Below are positions 1-11,970 of a DNA stretch of 64,000 bases, in pieces. The stretch covers positions 19,429,097-19,493,096 of the forward strand of contig CM055901.1 of NCBI GenBank assembly GCA_029582155.1, in the 5' to 3' direction. Under the pieces are notes generated by a model. The model did no database searches and was not told the origin of the DNA. It saw nothing but the letters and a program-made list of their open reading frames with translations. Position 1 is the stretch's first letter. Each line of letters opens with the position of its first letter. This stretch comes from Panopea generosa (taxonomy: Eukaryota; Mollusca; Bivalvia; Adapedonta; Hiatellidae). Both the position numbers and the translations under genes were made by a program.

Positions 1-1375
1 CACCGTAAGTGACAATGAAGTAGAAGATCAAGACACCATAAGTGACAATGAATTAAAAGATCAAGACACTGTGAGTGACAATGAAGTAGAAGATTAAGAT
101 ACAGTAATTGACAATTGAGTAAAAGATCTAGATACCGTAAGTGACAATGAAGTAGAATATCAAGACACCGAAAGTGACAATGAAATAGAAAAAAAAACAA
201 AGTTAGTGAGAATGAAGTAGAAGATCAAGACACCGTAAGTGACAGTGAAGTAGAAGATCAGGACACCTTAAGTAACAAGGAACTAGAAGATCGAGACACC
301 GTAAATGACAATTAAGTAGACGCTTAAGGCACCGTAAGTGACAATTAAATAGAAGATAAAGACACCGTTAGTGACAATGAAGTAGAAGATTAAGACACCG
401 TAAGTGAAAATAACGTAGAAGAATAATACACCGTTAGCGACAATAAAGTAGAAGTTTAATACACCGTAAGTGACAATGAAGTAGAACATTAATACACCAT
501 AAGTGACAATTAAGTAGCAGATCAGGACACCGTAAGTGACAATGAAGTAAAAGATAAAGACACCGTAAGTGACAATGAGGTAGAAGAACCGTACGTGACA
601 ATTAGGTAGAAGCCTAAGACACCATAAGTGCCAATTAAATAGAAGATTAAAACACCGTTAGTAACAATGAAGCAGAAGATTACGAGACTGTAAGTGACAA
701 TGAGTAGAAGATTAAGACACCGTAAGTGACAATTAAGTAAAAGATCAGGACTTCGTAAGTGACAATGGACTAGAAGATAAAGACACCGTGAAGTAAAAGA
801 TCAGGACACCGTAAATGACTATGGAGCAGAAGATGAAGACAACGTAAGTGACAATTAAGTAGAAGATAAGGACACCGTTAGTGACAATGAAGTAGAATAT
901 CAAGACACCGTAAGTAAAAATGAAGAAGAAGATCATGACACCGTTAGTGACAATGAAGTTGAAGATCAAGACACCGTAAGTAACAATGAAGTAAAAAATT
1001 AAAGCACCGTTTGTGATAATGAAGTACAAAACAAGACACGGCAAGTGACAATGAAGTAAAAGATTAGGACACCATAAGTGACAGTGAAGTAGAAAATTAG
1101 GACACCTAAAGTGACAATGGATTAGAAGACCGTGACGCCGTAAGTGACAATAAGTTAGAAGACCAAGACCCCGTAAGTGACAATGAAGTAGAAGATCAAG
1201 ACACCGTAAGTGACAATGAAGTAGAAGATCAAGAAACCGTAAGTGACAATGACGAAGAAGATCGAGAGACCGTTAGTAACAATGAAGTAGAAGACCGAGA
1301 TACCGTTAGTGATAATTAAGAAGAATATTTAGACACCGTTAGTGACAATGAAGTAGAAGATAAAGACACCATTAG
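1..1375. repeat. 33-bp tandem array (about 41 units, cut by window start)
   Basis: Repeats of a 33-bp unit, such as CACCGTAAGTGACAATGAAG followed by TAGAAGATCAAGA, run without interruption from base 1. The period is 11 codons. In one plus frame a unit reads D-T-V-S-D-N-E-V-E-D-Q, an acidic peptide, but many units carry TAA in that frame. The minus strand stays open for 68 and 99 codons (283-489 and 745-1044), giving hydrophobic F-Y-F-I-V-T-Y-G-V-L-like repeats. No start context, splice signal or non-repeat flank supports translation, so I treat it as a minisatellite. Units differ by point changes and small indels. The array must continue left of the window. Confidence 0.9.
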
Positions 1376-2519
1376 TATGCATGCCCTTCAAAAAATCAAT
1401 ATGAGGATAAGGAGAGGGTGTGGTATAAATCCGAAACCGTTAAAAAGCTTTATTGAATATAATGTACGACTCCGATATGAAAAAGATTTATCTACCACAA
1501 CGTAGAGCACCGGTTTACAATAGTCATGGGTTCGTTATGGGTCATATTTATGATTAAATCTGAGTTTAAAAATAAGAGCAGACAACTGTTTCAAATATAA
1601 GATAATGTAACATAATACTAATTTGAGCAGCGTTTGGGACCAAAATAAATACCGGTTTGTCAGTTGTTGTTAAAAAACATTATTTATCATCAGAAACCAT
1701 TGACTATTGTTGAACTTTTTTAGAAACACACTATTTCATTTTAAAATTCAAAATTATTGTTGAGAAAAAACATCAACAACATGTTGTTTCTTGAATATTA
1801 TCCTAATTTGAATTTATCCGAATTAAATTAAGAAAGACTGCACAATGACTAACTAAATGATTCCTTTTCAATATTCATGATGCATTCAGACATGCTCTGC
1901 CATCGCATCAGCTGGGATGTTAGAATTGGATACAAATTAACTTGAATACTGGAGATAATATTAGACTGCATTAAAGACTTGCATTGAATACAAATATTTG
2001 TAGAATGCAATTATTCATTAAGTAATTTCGTACTACTTTTATGATTAAAGTACATGATAATGAAATATAACCTAAGTCTCGCATTCTAAGATTAATGGTA
2101 AAAAGGAATACATTTACCTGCTTATTCATTAAACGTATTATTCAAACATACTTAGTGCCGTGATGTGTACAGTAGGGCCGAGCCACAAGTTCTTAACACA
2201 CATAAACATACGTGAAACAAACTATTAGTATTTTACGAATATCAATGATCAAATCTCACTTGATTGCTTAGACAATGTTTTAGTCCTCATGTTGAATAAA
2301 AGCATTGCTGAAATAGATAAGTAAGAAAGTAAAATATTTATATCTTTCAAAGGTATTCTTTTTTAAAATCAAAACCCCCTTTTAAACTGGTAAGCAATGA
2401 ACCCTATCTCATTGATAGCAAGCATTACACCTCTTCTCGTAGGAAACTTATATCTTTATAGCGAAGTTTCACCTGTAATGTATTTGCCACAAACCTACGT
2501 GTATAAAAGTTTGACCTAC
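1376..2519. other. AT-rich non-coding stretch, probable intron
   Basis: No convincing coding frame, RNA gene or repeat was seen. If the receptor exon at 2520-3100 continues leftward on the minus strand, this stretch is the start of its next intron. Confidence 0.4.
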
Positions 2520-3100
2520 CTGTACATATCTTCGCCAGCTTTCTGGTAATCCGAAAATGAATTATTTTGACAATTCCGTACAACAAGACGTTTGTCAGAT
2601 AAACTTATCACAGATTTTATCATAAAATTCGTTCCGTCCGAAATCACATCGTCTGTATGCACTGCATAATTAGGAACTATGGACAGGGTACCACCTGGAT
2701 AAATCTCCAAATCGTCATGGTCTCTTGTGTAACTGGTTTCCGTCACAAACCAGGCATGATTTATTGCAGTTAAGTTTGCGTCTCTTGCAATTTTAAATAT
2801 CCGTTTAGCCAAAATAAAATTTGTATGAATTACAACGATTTTAGGATCAGCGCTAAGAACTGAGGTAGCTAGTGTATAGAGATCAAGCGTAGATATCCGT
2901 TCCGATATAATTTGTGCGTTAATATCCCACTTAGGGTCTGAAGAATTCCGTTTGATTTGGTCATAGAAACCATCAACAACAAATATGTCCTGAACAAACA
3001 AGATGATGTTGTACCAGAAGTTTGCCTGGAAGAACTGGAGGAAGGCCTGAGCTTGGTCAACTTTGGAGGGCTTCAACATGAGCAATAGCGGATTATGAAT
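2520..3100 (-). CDS. Internal exon of an NMDA-type ionotropic glutamate receptor (amino-terminal domain)
   Basis: This exon encodes about 193 residues of a bilobed ligand-binding-protein-like (ANF_receptor) domain, the extracellular amino-terminal domain of ionotropic glutamate receptors. Seen directly: the minus strand has an acceptor ending TTTCAG just above 3100, an open frame starting I-H-N, and a donor GTAGGT just after 2520. The exon is 581 bp, entering in phase 0 and leaving two bases into a codon. Family-like stretches, in order, are MLKPSKVDQAQAFLQFF (lobe 1 entry), DPKIVVIHTNFILAKRIFK (strand and helix of lobe 2), HAWFVTE, and a cysteine in VVRNCQNNSFSDYQ near the exon end where GRIN subunits have a conserved cysteine. 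The match is best to NMDA subunits (GRIN2/GRIN3-like) by remembered pattern. The apparent ATG at 3133 lies in the intron and is not a start. The reading frame is intact; whether the gene is whole cannot be seen here. Confidence 0.72.
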
Positions 3101-3600
3101 CTGAAATGATAATAATATATTTTGTTTGTACATTTATTTTTTGAAATTCAGGCATTTGTTTTCATGAAATATTTACAAATGATGTTAACACTTAAAACAT
3201 GTCTAATAAAAATATATAACTTATACAAATAAAAAATAGGCTAAACGTGCACATGTATTTTTAGTTTGCCGTTTATAATAAATAACAACAGGAACGCATG
3301 AAAATTATATATTATGTATCATTTACCAATCATAATATAAAATAAATCGTGGAGATAAGAGACAAAACAATAGATAAGAGAATATTACCTTGTCTTAACC
3401 CACTATTACATTGAAACGTACCTAACGATTAATTCAGATCTCATTACAAAGTTGAATTTTGTTCATTGTTTTAAATACAATATAATCTACGATTGCCACA
3501 GTAAATAAGAAATTCCACATTAACATTTTTAAAGTATTGTTTTCCAAAGCAGAAATGTATCCGCACATTAACATTGGTTGACCAGCTTAGAATTATTTTA
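3101..3600. other. AT-rich non-coding stretch, probable intron
   Basis: Lies upstream of the receptor exon on the minus strand and begins with its acceptor tract. No upstream exon was recognised. Confidence 0.4.
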
Positions 3601-3678
3601 AAGAGAGTTGAGTAGCACTCCTCATTTTTTGTCTCGCCGCGACATAGGAGAGACGAGATTAAGGTGTTGCTTTTCCAT

Positions 3679-3716
3679 CGACGGCGACGGCGACGGCGGC
3701 AGCGGCAGCGGCGGCG
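3679..3716. repeat. GGC/GAC triplet-rich tract
   Basis: A GC-rich run of GAC, GGC and AGC triplets stands out in AT-rich surroundings. It reads as an Asp/Gly/Ser run in a 62-codon plus frame (3608-3796), but nothing else supports coding. Confidence 0.6.
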
Positions 3717-3738
3717 TCAAACATTTATATTTAGCTTT

Positions 3739-4010
3739 GTTTTTACACTATTTCTCAACAAGTACAAGTGCGAGGACACTCATACTTGGATCATAGTTAC
3801 AACTTACACCCTGCATCACAAATTATACTGCAGATGCTGAGTGTAACCTACATTTCATGATCCATTGACATTGTTTGATGCTGAATTTGCATTTAACTCC
3901 AATTTTTTTTCGTTTTTACACTATTTCTCAACAAGAACAAGTGCTAGGACACTCATACTTGGATCATAGTTACAACTTACACCCTGCATTATGTAATGCA
4001 GATGCTGAGT
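3739..4010. repeat. Two-copy local direct repeat (~100 bp)
   Basis: Copy 1 (3739-3842) and copy 2 (3912-4010) share GTTTTTACACTATTTCTCAA at the start and CAGATGCTGAGT-like ends, with a few substitutions and small indels. The offset is about 170 bp. Confidence 0.8.
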
Positions 4011-4103
4011 ACTTTTCTTTCTTTTTTAATTTATTTAAAAAAGCAATTATTCTTTTTTCTTTTTTTTTTCTTATTTTTTTTTAAAAAATATGTTTAGCTT
4101 AGA

Positions 4104-4128
4104 AATATATATATATATATATATATAT
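4104..4128. repeat. (TA)n microsatellite
   Basis: Simple TA dinucleotide run within a T-rich stretch. Confidence 0.9.
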
Positions 4129-4424
4129 TTGTTTTACTTAGTAATACGGGTTAAAGTTTTTTTTGGTTTTTTAAATATGTTTTACTTAGAAAAACTGGCT
4201 AAAGTTTTGTGTGCAACTACCATCACGTTCATATCTAAAAATCACTTAATGTATTTGATCGAAACTTCACAAAATACTTCCTACAATATTTCTTAGTCAT
4301 TAAACCTACTACATTAACCAAGTTAGATAACTCTTGCATGAATATAATATTATTTTATTTTCTCTCCCATGTGTGTATTAACGGTCAAAGCGGACACGGC
4401 GAGACATATCATTCCGCGGAATTC

Positions 4425-4690
4425 TTGTTTTAAAAATAGAAGTCCTCAAATGCTCATAATTACATCCAACTATTAAAATTCTATACAATTCACATTTTTA
4501 GCACCAGTCATGTCTTATTGCAGTATGTGTTAGACCAGCATTAAAATTTTGCTATACTCATCTTCAGCACGAACTCACAGTCCTTATGATTTTTTTTTGA
4601 AAATATTTGAAACCAAATTACATGGTCTTTGTGTAGCGCAAAAATCATGTTACCTTGGCAAAAAGGGAGCATCAATGTAATGAGACGTTA
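4425..4690 (+). repeat. Dispersed repeat, copy 1 (second copy at 15722-15977)
   Basis: About 260 bp that recurs in the same orientation 11.3 kb downstream. Shared landmarks in order are the GAAGTCCTCAAATGCT / GAAGTTCTTAAATGCT start, the CAGTATGTGTTAGACCAGC-like middle, and AATCATGTTACCTTGGCAAA / AATCATGTTACAATGGCAAA near the end. The copies are clearly diverged. No coding frame, terminal inverted repeat or tRNA box was seen. Confidence 0.7.
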
Positions 4691-6194
4691 ATGATTTCCA
4701 AAATTGCTTAGGCTTGCAATGTATTTCTTTCATTATCTACATAATTTATATTTTTCTTCAATATGTCATGGTGTTTTCTAAAAAGTATAAAAGTATAAAA
4801 GGCTTAGTGTTGTTATTTGATATTCGAATTAAAAATGTTAGACTAAAATAACTTTCCTGAAATACCTTTAAGGTTAAACCTGATTAAAGGCTTTTGAATT
4901 TATTGAATGTAAATTTCTGCAGAATATCATTTTTATGAAGATAATTCATATCTATATACACTTTTGGATATTGTGTATTATGAAATTTAAAAATATAATC
5001 TAAACTTGTTTCACTGTTAAATGAGTTGTAAAACAATAAACCTTTAAAATAACTATTTCATTAAACGTACAGAGTATGTCAACCATGACCAAATTATTGG
5101 TTGTTTAATCTCATGTACCTAATATATACTATACGGTAGAAACAAACGTTGAAAACGCATTTATGTTTTAGTTCATTAGCAATATACTTCTACAATCTAG
5201 AAATGCTTTTGATATAAAAAGTATAGCTTAACACATTTATGGTTCTGTCTAATTCTCGGTTACACATGGGTCATTTATATTAAATGAAACCTACCAATAA
5301 TGCATTATGTCAATGATTTAGAAAGTATACCGAATGCCAAAATACTTATGTTAGTGTTGAGATAAGATGTTCCTTTATCTATGAAAACTACCTGCTGTAC
5401 TGTCTTTATTATTTATCGTATCGCATTTCACCCTATTTCTTCCACAGTTTTATATTTATTATTTCATACTTTAAAGATGTTTGATCATTATGATTATCAA
5501 TCTCTAACTTTAGTTTATTTTTAATATTTTCAGCAAACCGTTAAGCTCTACCAAAAGATTACAGCTGAAACACACTCCAGTTAGTTTTACGCAATTTATA
5601 TTTTTACCTTATGCTTTGAGTTATTTTCGATTTTCTTATAATAATTATCAAATCGGTTTTGTAACATGTATATTCTGTAAGTATCCAACATTTCTAAGTA
5701 CAACAGGAAATCATGTTTAAAAATCTGCTTCAAAATAAACGCTATCAATAGCAAAATTGACAATGATTTTCATATGAGAAAATGTGGTCAAAAGTGTACA
5801 ATCAATTGTAGTTTTTTTAAAACAATTCATTGCAAATTGAAAATTTTCCGAATGCGTTACTACAAAGGAAAACAACGTATATATCACAATATCATTTAAA
5901 ATGAGTGGTACAGGATGAACGAATTAAACATTTAACTACAATAATAATTTGTAGCCTACATTAAAGTGTTGATATATTGAATATATTTAAATATATACAT
6001 TATAAGGTTTAAATGCATTTAGTCATTATAAAATATATCCATAGGTGAGTTATTACCTTTTGTAAATAATGTAAATACCAGAACAATTTCTAAGTTGCTT
6101 TCCTTTTTAAGTGTATAGTACATGATAAATACATTAAATAAGATGTTTTGATTGCTTCACAGTGTGCATATGTATATGAGTAAGTGAGTTCATG
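4691..6194. other. AT-rich non-coding stretch
   Basis: I saw no coding frame, RNA gene or strong repeat in it. Confidence 0.4.
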
Positions 6195-6240
6195 CAAGTG
6201 TGTGTACAGGCCAGTAGCAAGTGTGTGTACAGGCCAGTAG
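6195..6240. repeat. Perfect 23-bp tandem duplication
   Basis: Two identical adjacent copies beginning CAAGTGTGTGTACAGG (6195-6217 and 6218-6240). Confidence 0.9.
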
Positions 6241-6509
6241 CATTTTTCCAAATTAAACATAAAAACAGTCAATGTAAATATTTGGTTATTATATTTGGAT
6301 AATATGTTCTAAATTGAACATAACAGAATTTTTATATCTGTCAATAACATTTGTTTTACATTATTTTAGCTAGGAGACTTTGCCAAAAGTGTGTTTTAAT
6401 AGATTTTTAGATTAAATGCAGATATATTTTTATCTGCATATACTTAGTTGTTTTTTTCATAAAAGGCATATGTGTGTGTGGGTTCAAATTTACTGTACTA
6501 TTATTGGTA

Positions 6510-9500
6510 ATGGCTGAAATTAAAATATTGTCTGTAAACTGTCAAGGTCTGGGCTTTCCAGAAAAACGTATTGCTGTTTTTAATTTCCTGAAATAAAAAA
6601 AAGCGATATAAATTGTCTTTAAGATATACATTGCACAAATGAATCAGAAAAGTTTATTCGCACTGAGTAAGGCAGTGAATGTATTTCAAGTTCAAAGTCA
6701 TCCAATTCAAGGAGGGTGTGGGGTATACTATTCAACAAAAATGTAGATTATAAAGTACATGACTATATTGGGGATAATGATGGTAACTACATAATTGCAG
6801 ATATAACTGTTGATAATAATCAATTGACTTTAATCACACTGTATGGGCAAAAAATGACTCTCACCTAAATTTTTAGAAAGTCTGATTGATTAATCGCACC
6901 AATTTAACAATGATACACGAATGATATGCAGGGACTTTAACTGTGTGCAAGACATTGCATTGGATTTCTTTAATAACAAGAATATCAACAACAAAAAAAC
7001 ACATGACAAAATTAAAGATTTGAAGATCTAATATAATTTAGTTTACCTATTCCGAGAATTACATCCAGAATTAAAGAGATATACCTTGAGGAAAAAAAAA
7101 CTTTATAGCAAGCTCGTCTCGATTATTTTTTTATTTCAGAAAATATTAATCTTTCTGTAACCAAATGTTCAACATAATCAAGTTACCATTCAGAACATAT
7201 AATGGTAATATTAGGCATAAAATTTGAAAAATTCATTAAATATAAACCACTCTGGAAGCATAACAAAAGCCGATTAGGTGATGTTAACTATTTAAACTTT
7301 ATTAATAACAAATAATGGAAATTAAAACTCAGTACGCACTACCTTTTTATAGTTTAGATAACATAGACAATATTCCTAATAAAGAATCCAATTTGTCATA
7401 AATGATCAGTTGTTTCTAAAAGTTCTCTTGATGGAAATACTTGGCAGATCCATATCTTATTCTTGTTACAAAAAGAAACAGACAGATAACAGAGAGAAAG
7501 TACTTAATTCATAAATTGTAAAAAATAGAACAAAACTTAAATAAAAGTTATATTCAAAGCCTAGATACTTTAAAAGAAGATTTATTACAAATTCGTAAAC
7601 ACAAATTAAATGGATAGTTAATTAGGTCTAGGGTACAAACAATTATTGAAGATTGGGAAAAACCAACTACTTTTTTTTGTAATCTAGAAACGCACAATTA
7701 TACATCTAAACTAATTACAAAAATACAGAAGTCAAATGGTGATATTATCACTGATCAAAATGAGAAACTTGATGAGACTAAAGATATTTTTATGAAAATT
7801 TATACTCTGGCAAAGATAACAAACTTCAAGATATCGACTTGGATAATGAACTTAGTAATTATGATATTTCAAAACTTAGCATGGATGAGTCTACTTCTTT
7901 TGAGGGGTTATTAACGTATGAAGAAGTCTCAAAATCATTTAAAGTGATAGAAACAACCGCAGCCCTGGCAGCTCAGGATTTGGAACAGACATTTTTTAAA
8001 ACATTTTGGAAATATATTGGACATTTTGTTGTTAGGATTATCAACTACGGCTATTCAATAGGAGAATTATCAATATCTCAAAAGGAAGGTGTTATTACTT
8101 GTTATTACCAAAAGATGGTAAGGATAGAATTTTACTTAAAAATTATAGGCTAATATCTTTGCTTAATTATGTATATAAAATGGCACCCAGCATGATTTCG
8201 AATAGAATTAAAAACACTTTAGATAAACTCATAAATAGGGACCAATCTGGTTTTATCTCCGGAAGATATATGGGGGGAAAAATGTCTCATATATGATATT
8301 ATGCAATAAACTGAGGTTAATGATATTCCAGGTCTTTCTATTAATAGATTTTGAAAAAACATTCGATTCCGTATCTTGGAGTTTTATCTTTAAAGTATTG
8401 ATTTTTTTTAACTTTGGTAAGTCATTAATAACTTGGATAAAAGTTTTATATAAAAATGCAAAGTTAGCAGTTAACAAAAATGGTAAACTTTCTTATTTTT
8501 AATAAAGGGCATGGCTGTCGTCAAGGTAATCAACTACTCCATATATATTTATTTTATGTGCCGAAATACTAGCCATAAATATTCGAAATAATACATCTAT
8601 AAAAGGCATTTCAATTTATAATCAGGAAATTAAGCTGTCTCAATATGCCGATGATATATCAATAGTCTTGGATGGACCTAAGTCATCATTTAATGCTTCT
8701 CTTTCAGAACTATCTAAATATGCAAAATATTCTGGTCTTAATATTAATTTTGATAAGACACAAGTGGTATGGATAGGGAGGAAAAATACAGTACAGACAC
8801 TATAAAGACAAAGTGGAAATTAGTTTGGGGAAAAATAATTTTAAGCTGTAGGGATTAACTTTTCATGTTAACCTAGATAAAATGATTAACTTAAATTATA
8901 AAGAAAAACTAGATAAAATAGAAAATTTAATAAAAATTTGGAAGAGACGATACGTAACTCCACTAGGAAAAATAACAGTTATTAAACATTTATTCCTTTC
9001 CAGATAAAATCACCTTTTTACTTCGCTACCAAATCCCAATAAAAACGTTATAACAAACCTAAACAATATTTTCTATAACTTTCTATAGGAAGGTCTGGCA
9101 AAAAACCAAAAGAACAATTATTGTAAAACAGTACATAGATGGTGGGCTTAGAATGATTAACATAAATGCCTTTATACAAAGTCTAAAATTAACATGGATA
9201 AGAAGAGCATTTACAAATAACAGTTCACGGAAATTACTGTTTGACACTTGTATTAATTTAAATAAACTAGTTAATTTTGGACAAGGGTATGGTGAATCTT
9301 TTATAAATCATTATCAAACAAATTCTAGAAAGATGTCTTAATATCTTATGTACAACTACTTAAAGTTTGTGTTCCCCAAAGGGAGCACAAGAACTTTTAT
9401 CAAGTCCTTTATGTTATTTTAATAATATTCTTATTGGAGGGTCACATATTATCTATAAACTATGGTTTAAAAAAGGGTTAATACATGTAAATGACATTTA

Positions 9501-10330
9501 CAAAGGCAATGGGTCATGGTACTGTATGCAAGAGCTTCAAGACATATATGGAATTAAAACAAATTTCCTAACATGCAATGGACTGATTGCAGCCATAAAG
9601 TCATTTAAATCATTTGTACCAAATATTTTAGACTTTAAAAAAATGAAATATCCTTTCAGACTAAATTATTGTTGGCTATTTTTCAAAAGTTCTAAAGGCT
9701 GTTATGATTTTTATGAACTCCTAAATAAAAATAATAAAATCCCAACATCAAAAAATAAACGGGAAAAACTGAATTGAAGACAACATATGGAAAGAGAAAT
9801 TTTACTCACCATTTAAGTTTGCAATAGCTTTTCAATTACGGTGGTTCCAAGTGAGAATTAACCATAGACTATCGCCAACTAAAGCCTTTTTATATAAAAT
9901 TAAAGTTAAAGAAAGTCCCCTTTGCAATTCCTGCCAACGGGTAGAGACAATTATGCATTTGCTGTGGACCTGTCCCGAAACTAAAATATTTCTTCAAGAA
10001 ATAAAAGAAGCACTACTGTCGGAAAATATACCATATATATTCAATGAAGAAAAGTTCATTTTTGATATTCGAGAGCATTTTTGTGAGGCAGACCTGTTTT
10101 TTTTCACTCCAAATTAAGTATTATATATTCTCCTCAAAAAGATTAGATATCCCTCTATCCATTAATGCTTTCAAAAATAAGGTAGCTTTGGCTTTTAAAA
10201 CATATGAACACCTTGCAATAAAAAACAACAACTTACAATGTTTCAAAAAAAAGTTTTCAACCAAGTATGCCAGCAGTTATTTAATTATGTTTCTGTAAGA
10301 TGTACAGATACTTGGCAAGTTAGTCAGAAA
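6510..10330 (+). mobile_element. Decayed L1/Tx1-like non-LTR retrotransposon (LINE), endonuclease and reverse transcriptase
   Basis: Remains of a LINE ORF2, broken by many stops and frameshifts. It begins at 6510 with M-A-E-I-K-I-L-S-V-N-C-Q-G-L-G, the usual start of an APE-type endonuclease; a D-F-N-C motif follows near 6935. Reverse-transcriptase pieces follow in several frames: LLPKDGKDRILLKNYRLISL (about 8100-8160), DQSGFISGRY (about 8240-8270), FEKTFDSVSW (about 8350-8380, with the catalytic Asp), then QYADDIS (about 8641-8661, the YxDD box). A C-terminal zinc-knuckle-like CNSC...H-x4-C lies near 9925-9985. This order is that of L1/Tx1 ORF2 proteins. The longest open pieces are 9367-9777 and 9851-10117. 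No ORF1 was recognised upstream, so the copy may be 5' truncated. The 3' end is uncertain: an A-rich stretch near 10460-10470 could be the tail. The copy cannot encode an active enzyme. Confidence 0.88.
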
Positions 10331-10982
10331 TGATACCATAAAATAACTAAGTTTAAAGTTATAAAAAATGTAATATATTCAAAACCCACACAGACACATG
10401 TATATATATTTTTTTCTTTTATTCCATTATCTTCTCTCATCGATAAATATGTCAAGCTTTAAAAAAAAAGAAGAGAAGTTTTACCTGAAAACTAATTTAT
10501 ATTTCCCATTGCCTTATTTTAATATAATAAAGAAATACAGAAATATAGAAACAAAGACAAAAGATATATAAAAATATATATTGTTTGATAATAAGCTCAC
10601 TGAAGGTCTTATTTTTAGAATATTAACGACCATAAAGAAATATAAAAGAATAATACAAATACACATGTATTTGATATAATATATATATTTATGTATGTAA
10701 TAATTTCTTTTTAAGAATAAGAGTGTTGCCTGCAAGTCATTGTTTTTTCTATACTTATATGCTGACAGTGTAAAGTGTGCGGTGGGATGTTCCTCCTCGA
10801 CCCACAACACACTCATTGACGGGGAGAAAAAAAATTCTTTGTAGTTTGGTCAAAGTATTTGATAGCTGCAATACATATTGAACCTTACATAGTCAAATGC
10901 CAAAAAAAAACATAATTTCGCTATATGTGTACGAGTATTTTGAAGTCTTACTCATTATATTCAATATGTAATAAAAGCTACA
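10331..10982. other. AT-rich non-coding stretch, possible LINE 3' tail
   Basis: Begins with sequence that may be the LINE 3' untranslated region, up to an A-run near 10465. Beyond that no gene was recognised. Confidence 0.35.
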
Positions 10983-11105
10983 CGGCTATGTGTCCTTGCG
11001 CAAGAAAATTTATCCACATATGCTTAGGAAGACTTCGAACGTTATTTGTCTAAGTTGTAATAACTTGTTTCACAATCTTGGTAAACTATATAAGTTTAAA
11101 CCAAT
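10983..11105 (+). mobile_element. SINE family B fragment (body only)
   Basis: Shares CGGCTATGTGT, CATATGCTTAG, GGAAGACTT and the TTGTTTCACAATC-like tail with the fuller copies at 13749 and 38742. The tRNA-like head is missing. Confidence 0.65.
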
Positions 11106-11230
11106 AATAGATAAATGAATGATAATTATACATTGTTCAGATCATCCTTCCCCTTAAATGAAGCAACCATCCCAAGCTTGCGTGGTGACGTACAATACAA
11201 AATCATAAATTGAAGGACTTATTCTTTTTC

Positions 11231-11405
11231 TTAATCACGTAGCACCAAATATTGATTGTTTTCATCAGAAAGCCAGACAAACCGATTTTTACGCACACGT
11301 GGGTTTCTTCTAATAGTTGCAACAAAGACATATTCCTCGGAGATTCCTTTGCATAAATTAATAGGTATTGAAAGTAACACGTCTGGCGCCTTTTTTAATC
11401 GTAGC
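11231..11405 (-). CDS. Possible exon with laminin-G/TSPN-like sequence
   Basis: On the minus strand an acceptor-like TTATTTCAG ends at 11406 and is followed, after one split base, by 57 open codons ending in TAA at 11231. The peptide has normal composition and includes CKGISEEYVFVATIRRNP and RFVWLSDENNQYLVLRD. The spacing of E-E-Y-x-F-x-x-T-x-R then W-L-x-D recalls the laminin-G/TSPN (thrombospondin N-terminal-like) fold of collagens and related extracellular proteins, by remembered pattern only. The true exon may end at an in-frame GT (for example in TACGTGATT) a few codons before the stop. Neighbouring exons were not found. It could be a relic exon or a chance open frame. Confidence 0.33.
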
Positions 11406-11464
11406 CTGAAATAAGTTAAATGCTATAAATTGAGATATTTACGTGCTTGTAGGCAAAGAGAATC

Positions 11465-11545
11465 ATGTTCAGTTCTTCCTGGGTAGAACCAGTACTAAGC
11501 ATAGCCGTGACGGAGGATCTAACCTCCGATCTTGTTTTTGTGTAT
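11465..11545 (-). mobile_element. SINE family B fragment with internal deletion
   Basis: The reverse complement reads GATCGGAGGTTAGATCC, then CACGGCTATG joined directly to CTTAGTACTGGTTCTACC and CAGGAAGA. These are family B landmarks with the stretch between CGGCTATG and CTTAGTACTGG missing. It lies just upstream of the candidate exon at 11231-11405 in the same orientation. Confidence 0.6.
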
Positions 11546-11890
11546 TGTACCTGTGTGTATGTGCCATTCCGGGTTAAACGGATGTATGCGTATGCTGGCA
11601 TACTTACAAAGTAGAAAAATAAGTCTAACAGGATAAAAAGAACACAACCCCTACCAAAGCACAAACACAACCTATGCGGCCGGAAATTGATTGTAAGCTT
11701 GCATGCTATCGTCCAAAAGGCAGCAACAGAACGCTTTATCGAAAAAAAAACGGTTATAAGGGGAAACACTTTAGATGTTGTGATTTGGGAATTTAATTTG
11801 CACGTATTGAATCTAAATTTATATTTAATTAGTATTTTATAGGCGGATTCGTGATTTTTTCCAGAGAGTAGCCGTGGGAGGCGGTATGGT

Positions 11891-11928
<38 letters not shown>

Positions 11929-11970
11929 TGGGGGGGAGGGGGGCGGGGCGGGGTACGGGAGGGCTTGAGA
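11891..11970. repeat. Poly-G tract (36 G) and G-rich shoulder
   Basis: An unbroken run of 36 G (11891-11926) is followed by interrupted G blocks. Poly-Gly and poly-Pro reading frames across it come from composition only. The run length is likely unreliable in the assembly. Confidence 0.9.

Noticed and set aside
8253..8477. Minus frame inside the LINE
   Set aside because: Shadow of the reverse-transcriptase coding strand.
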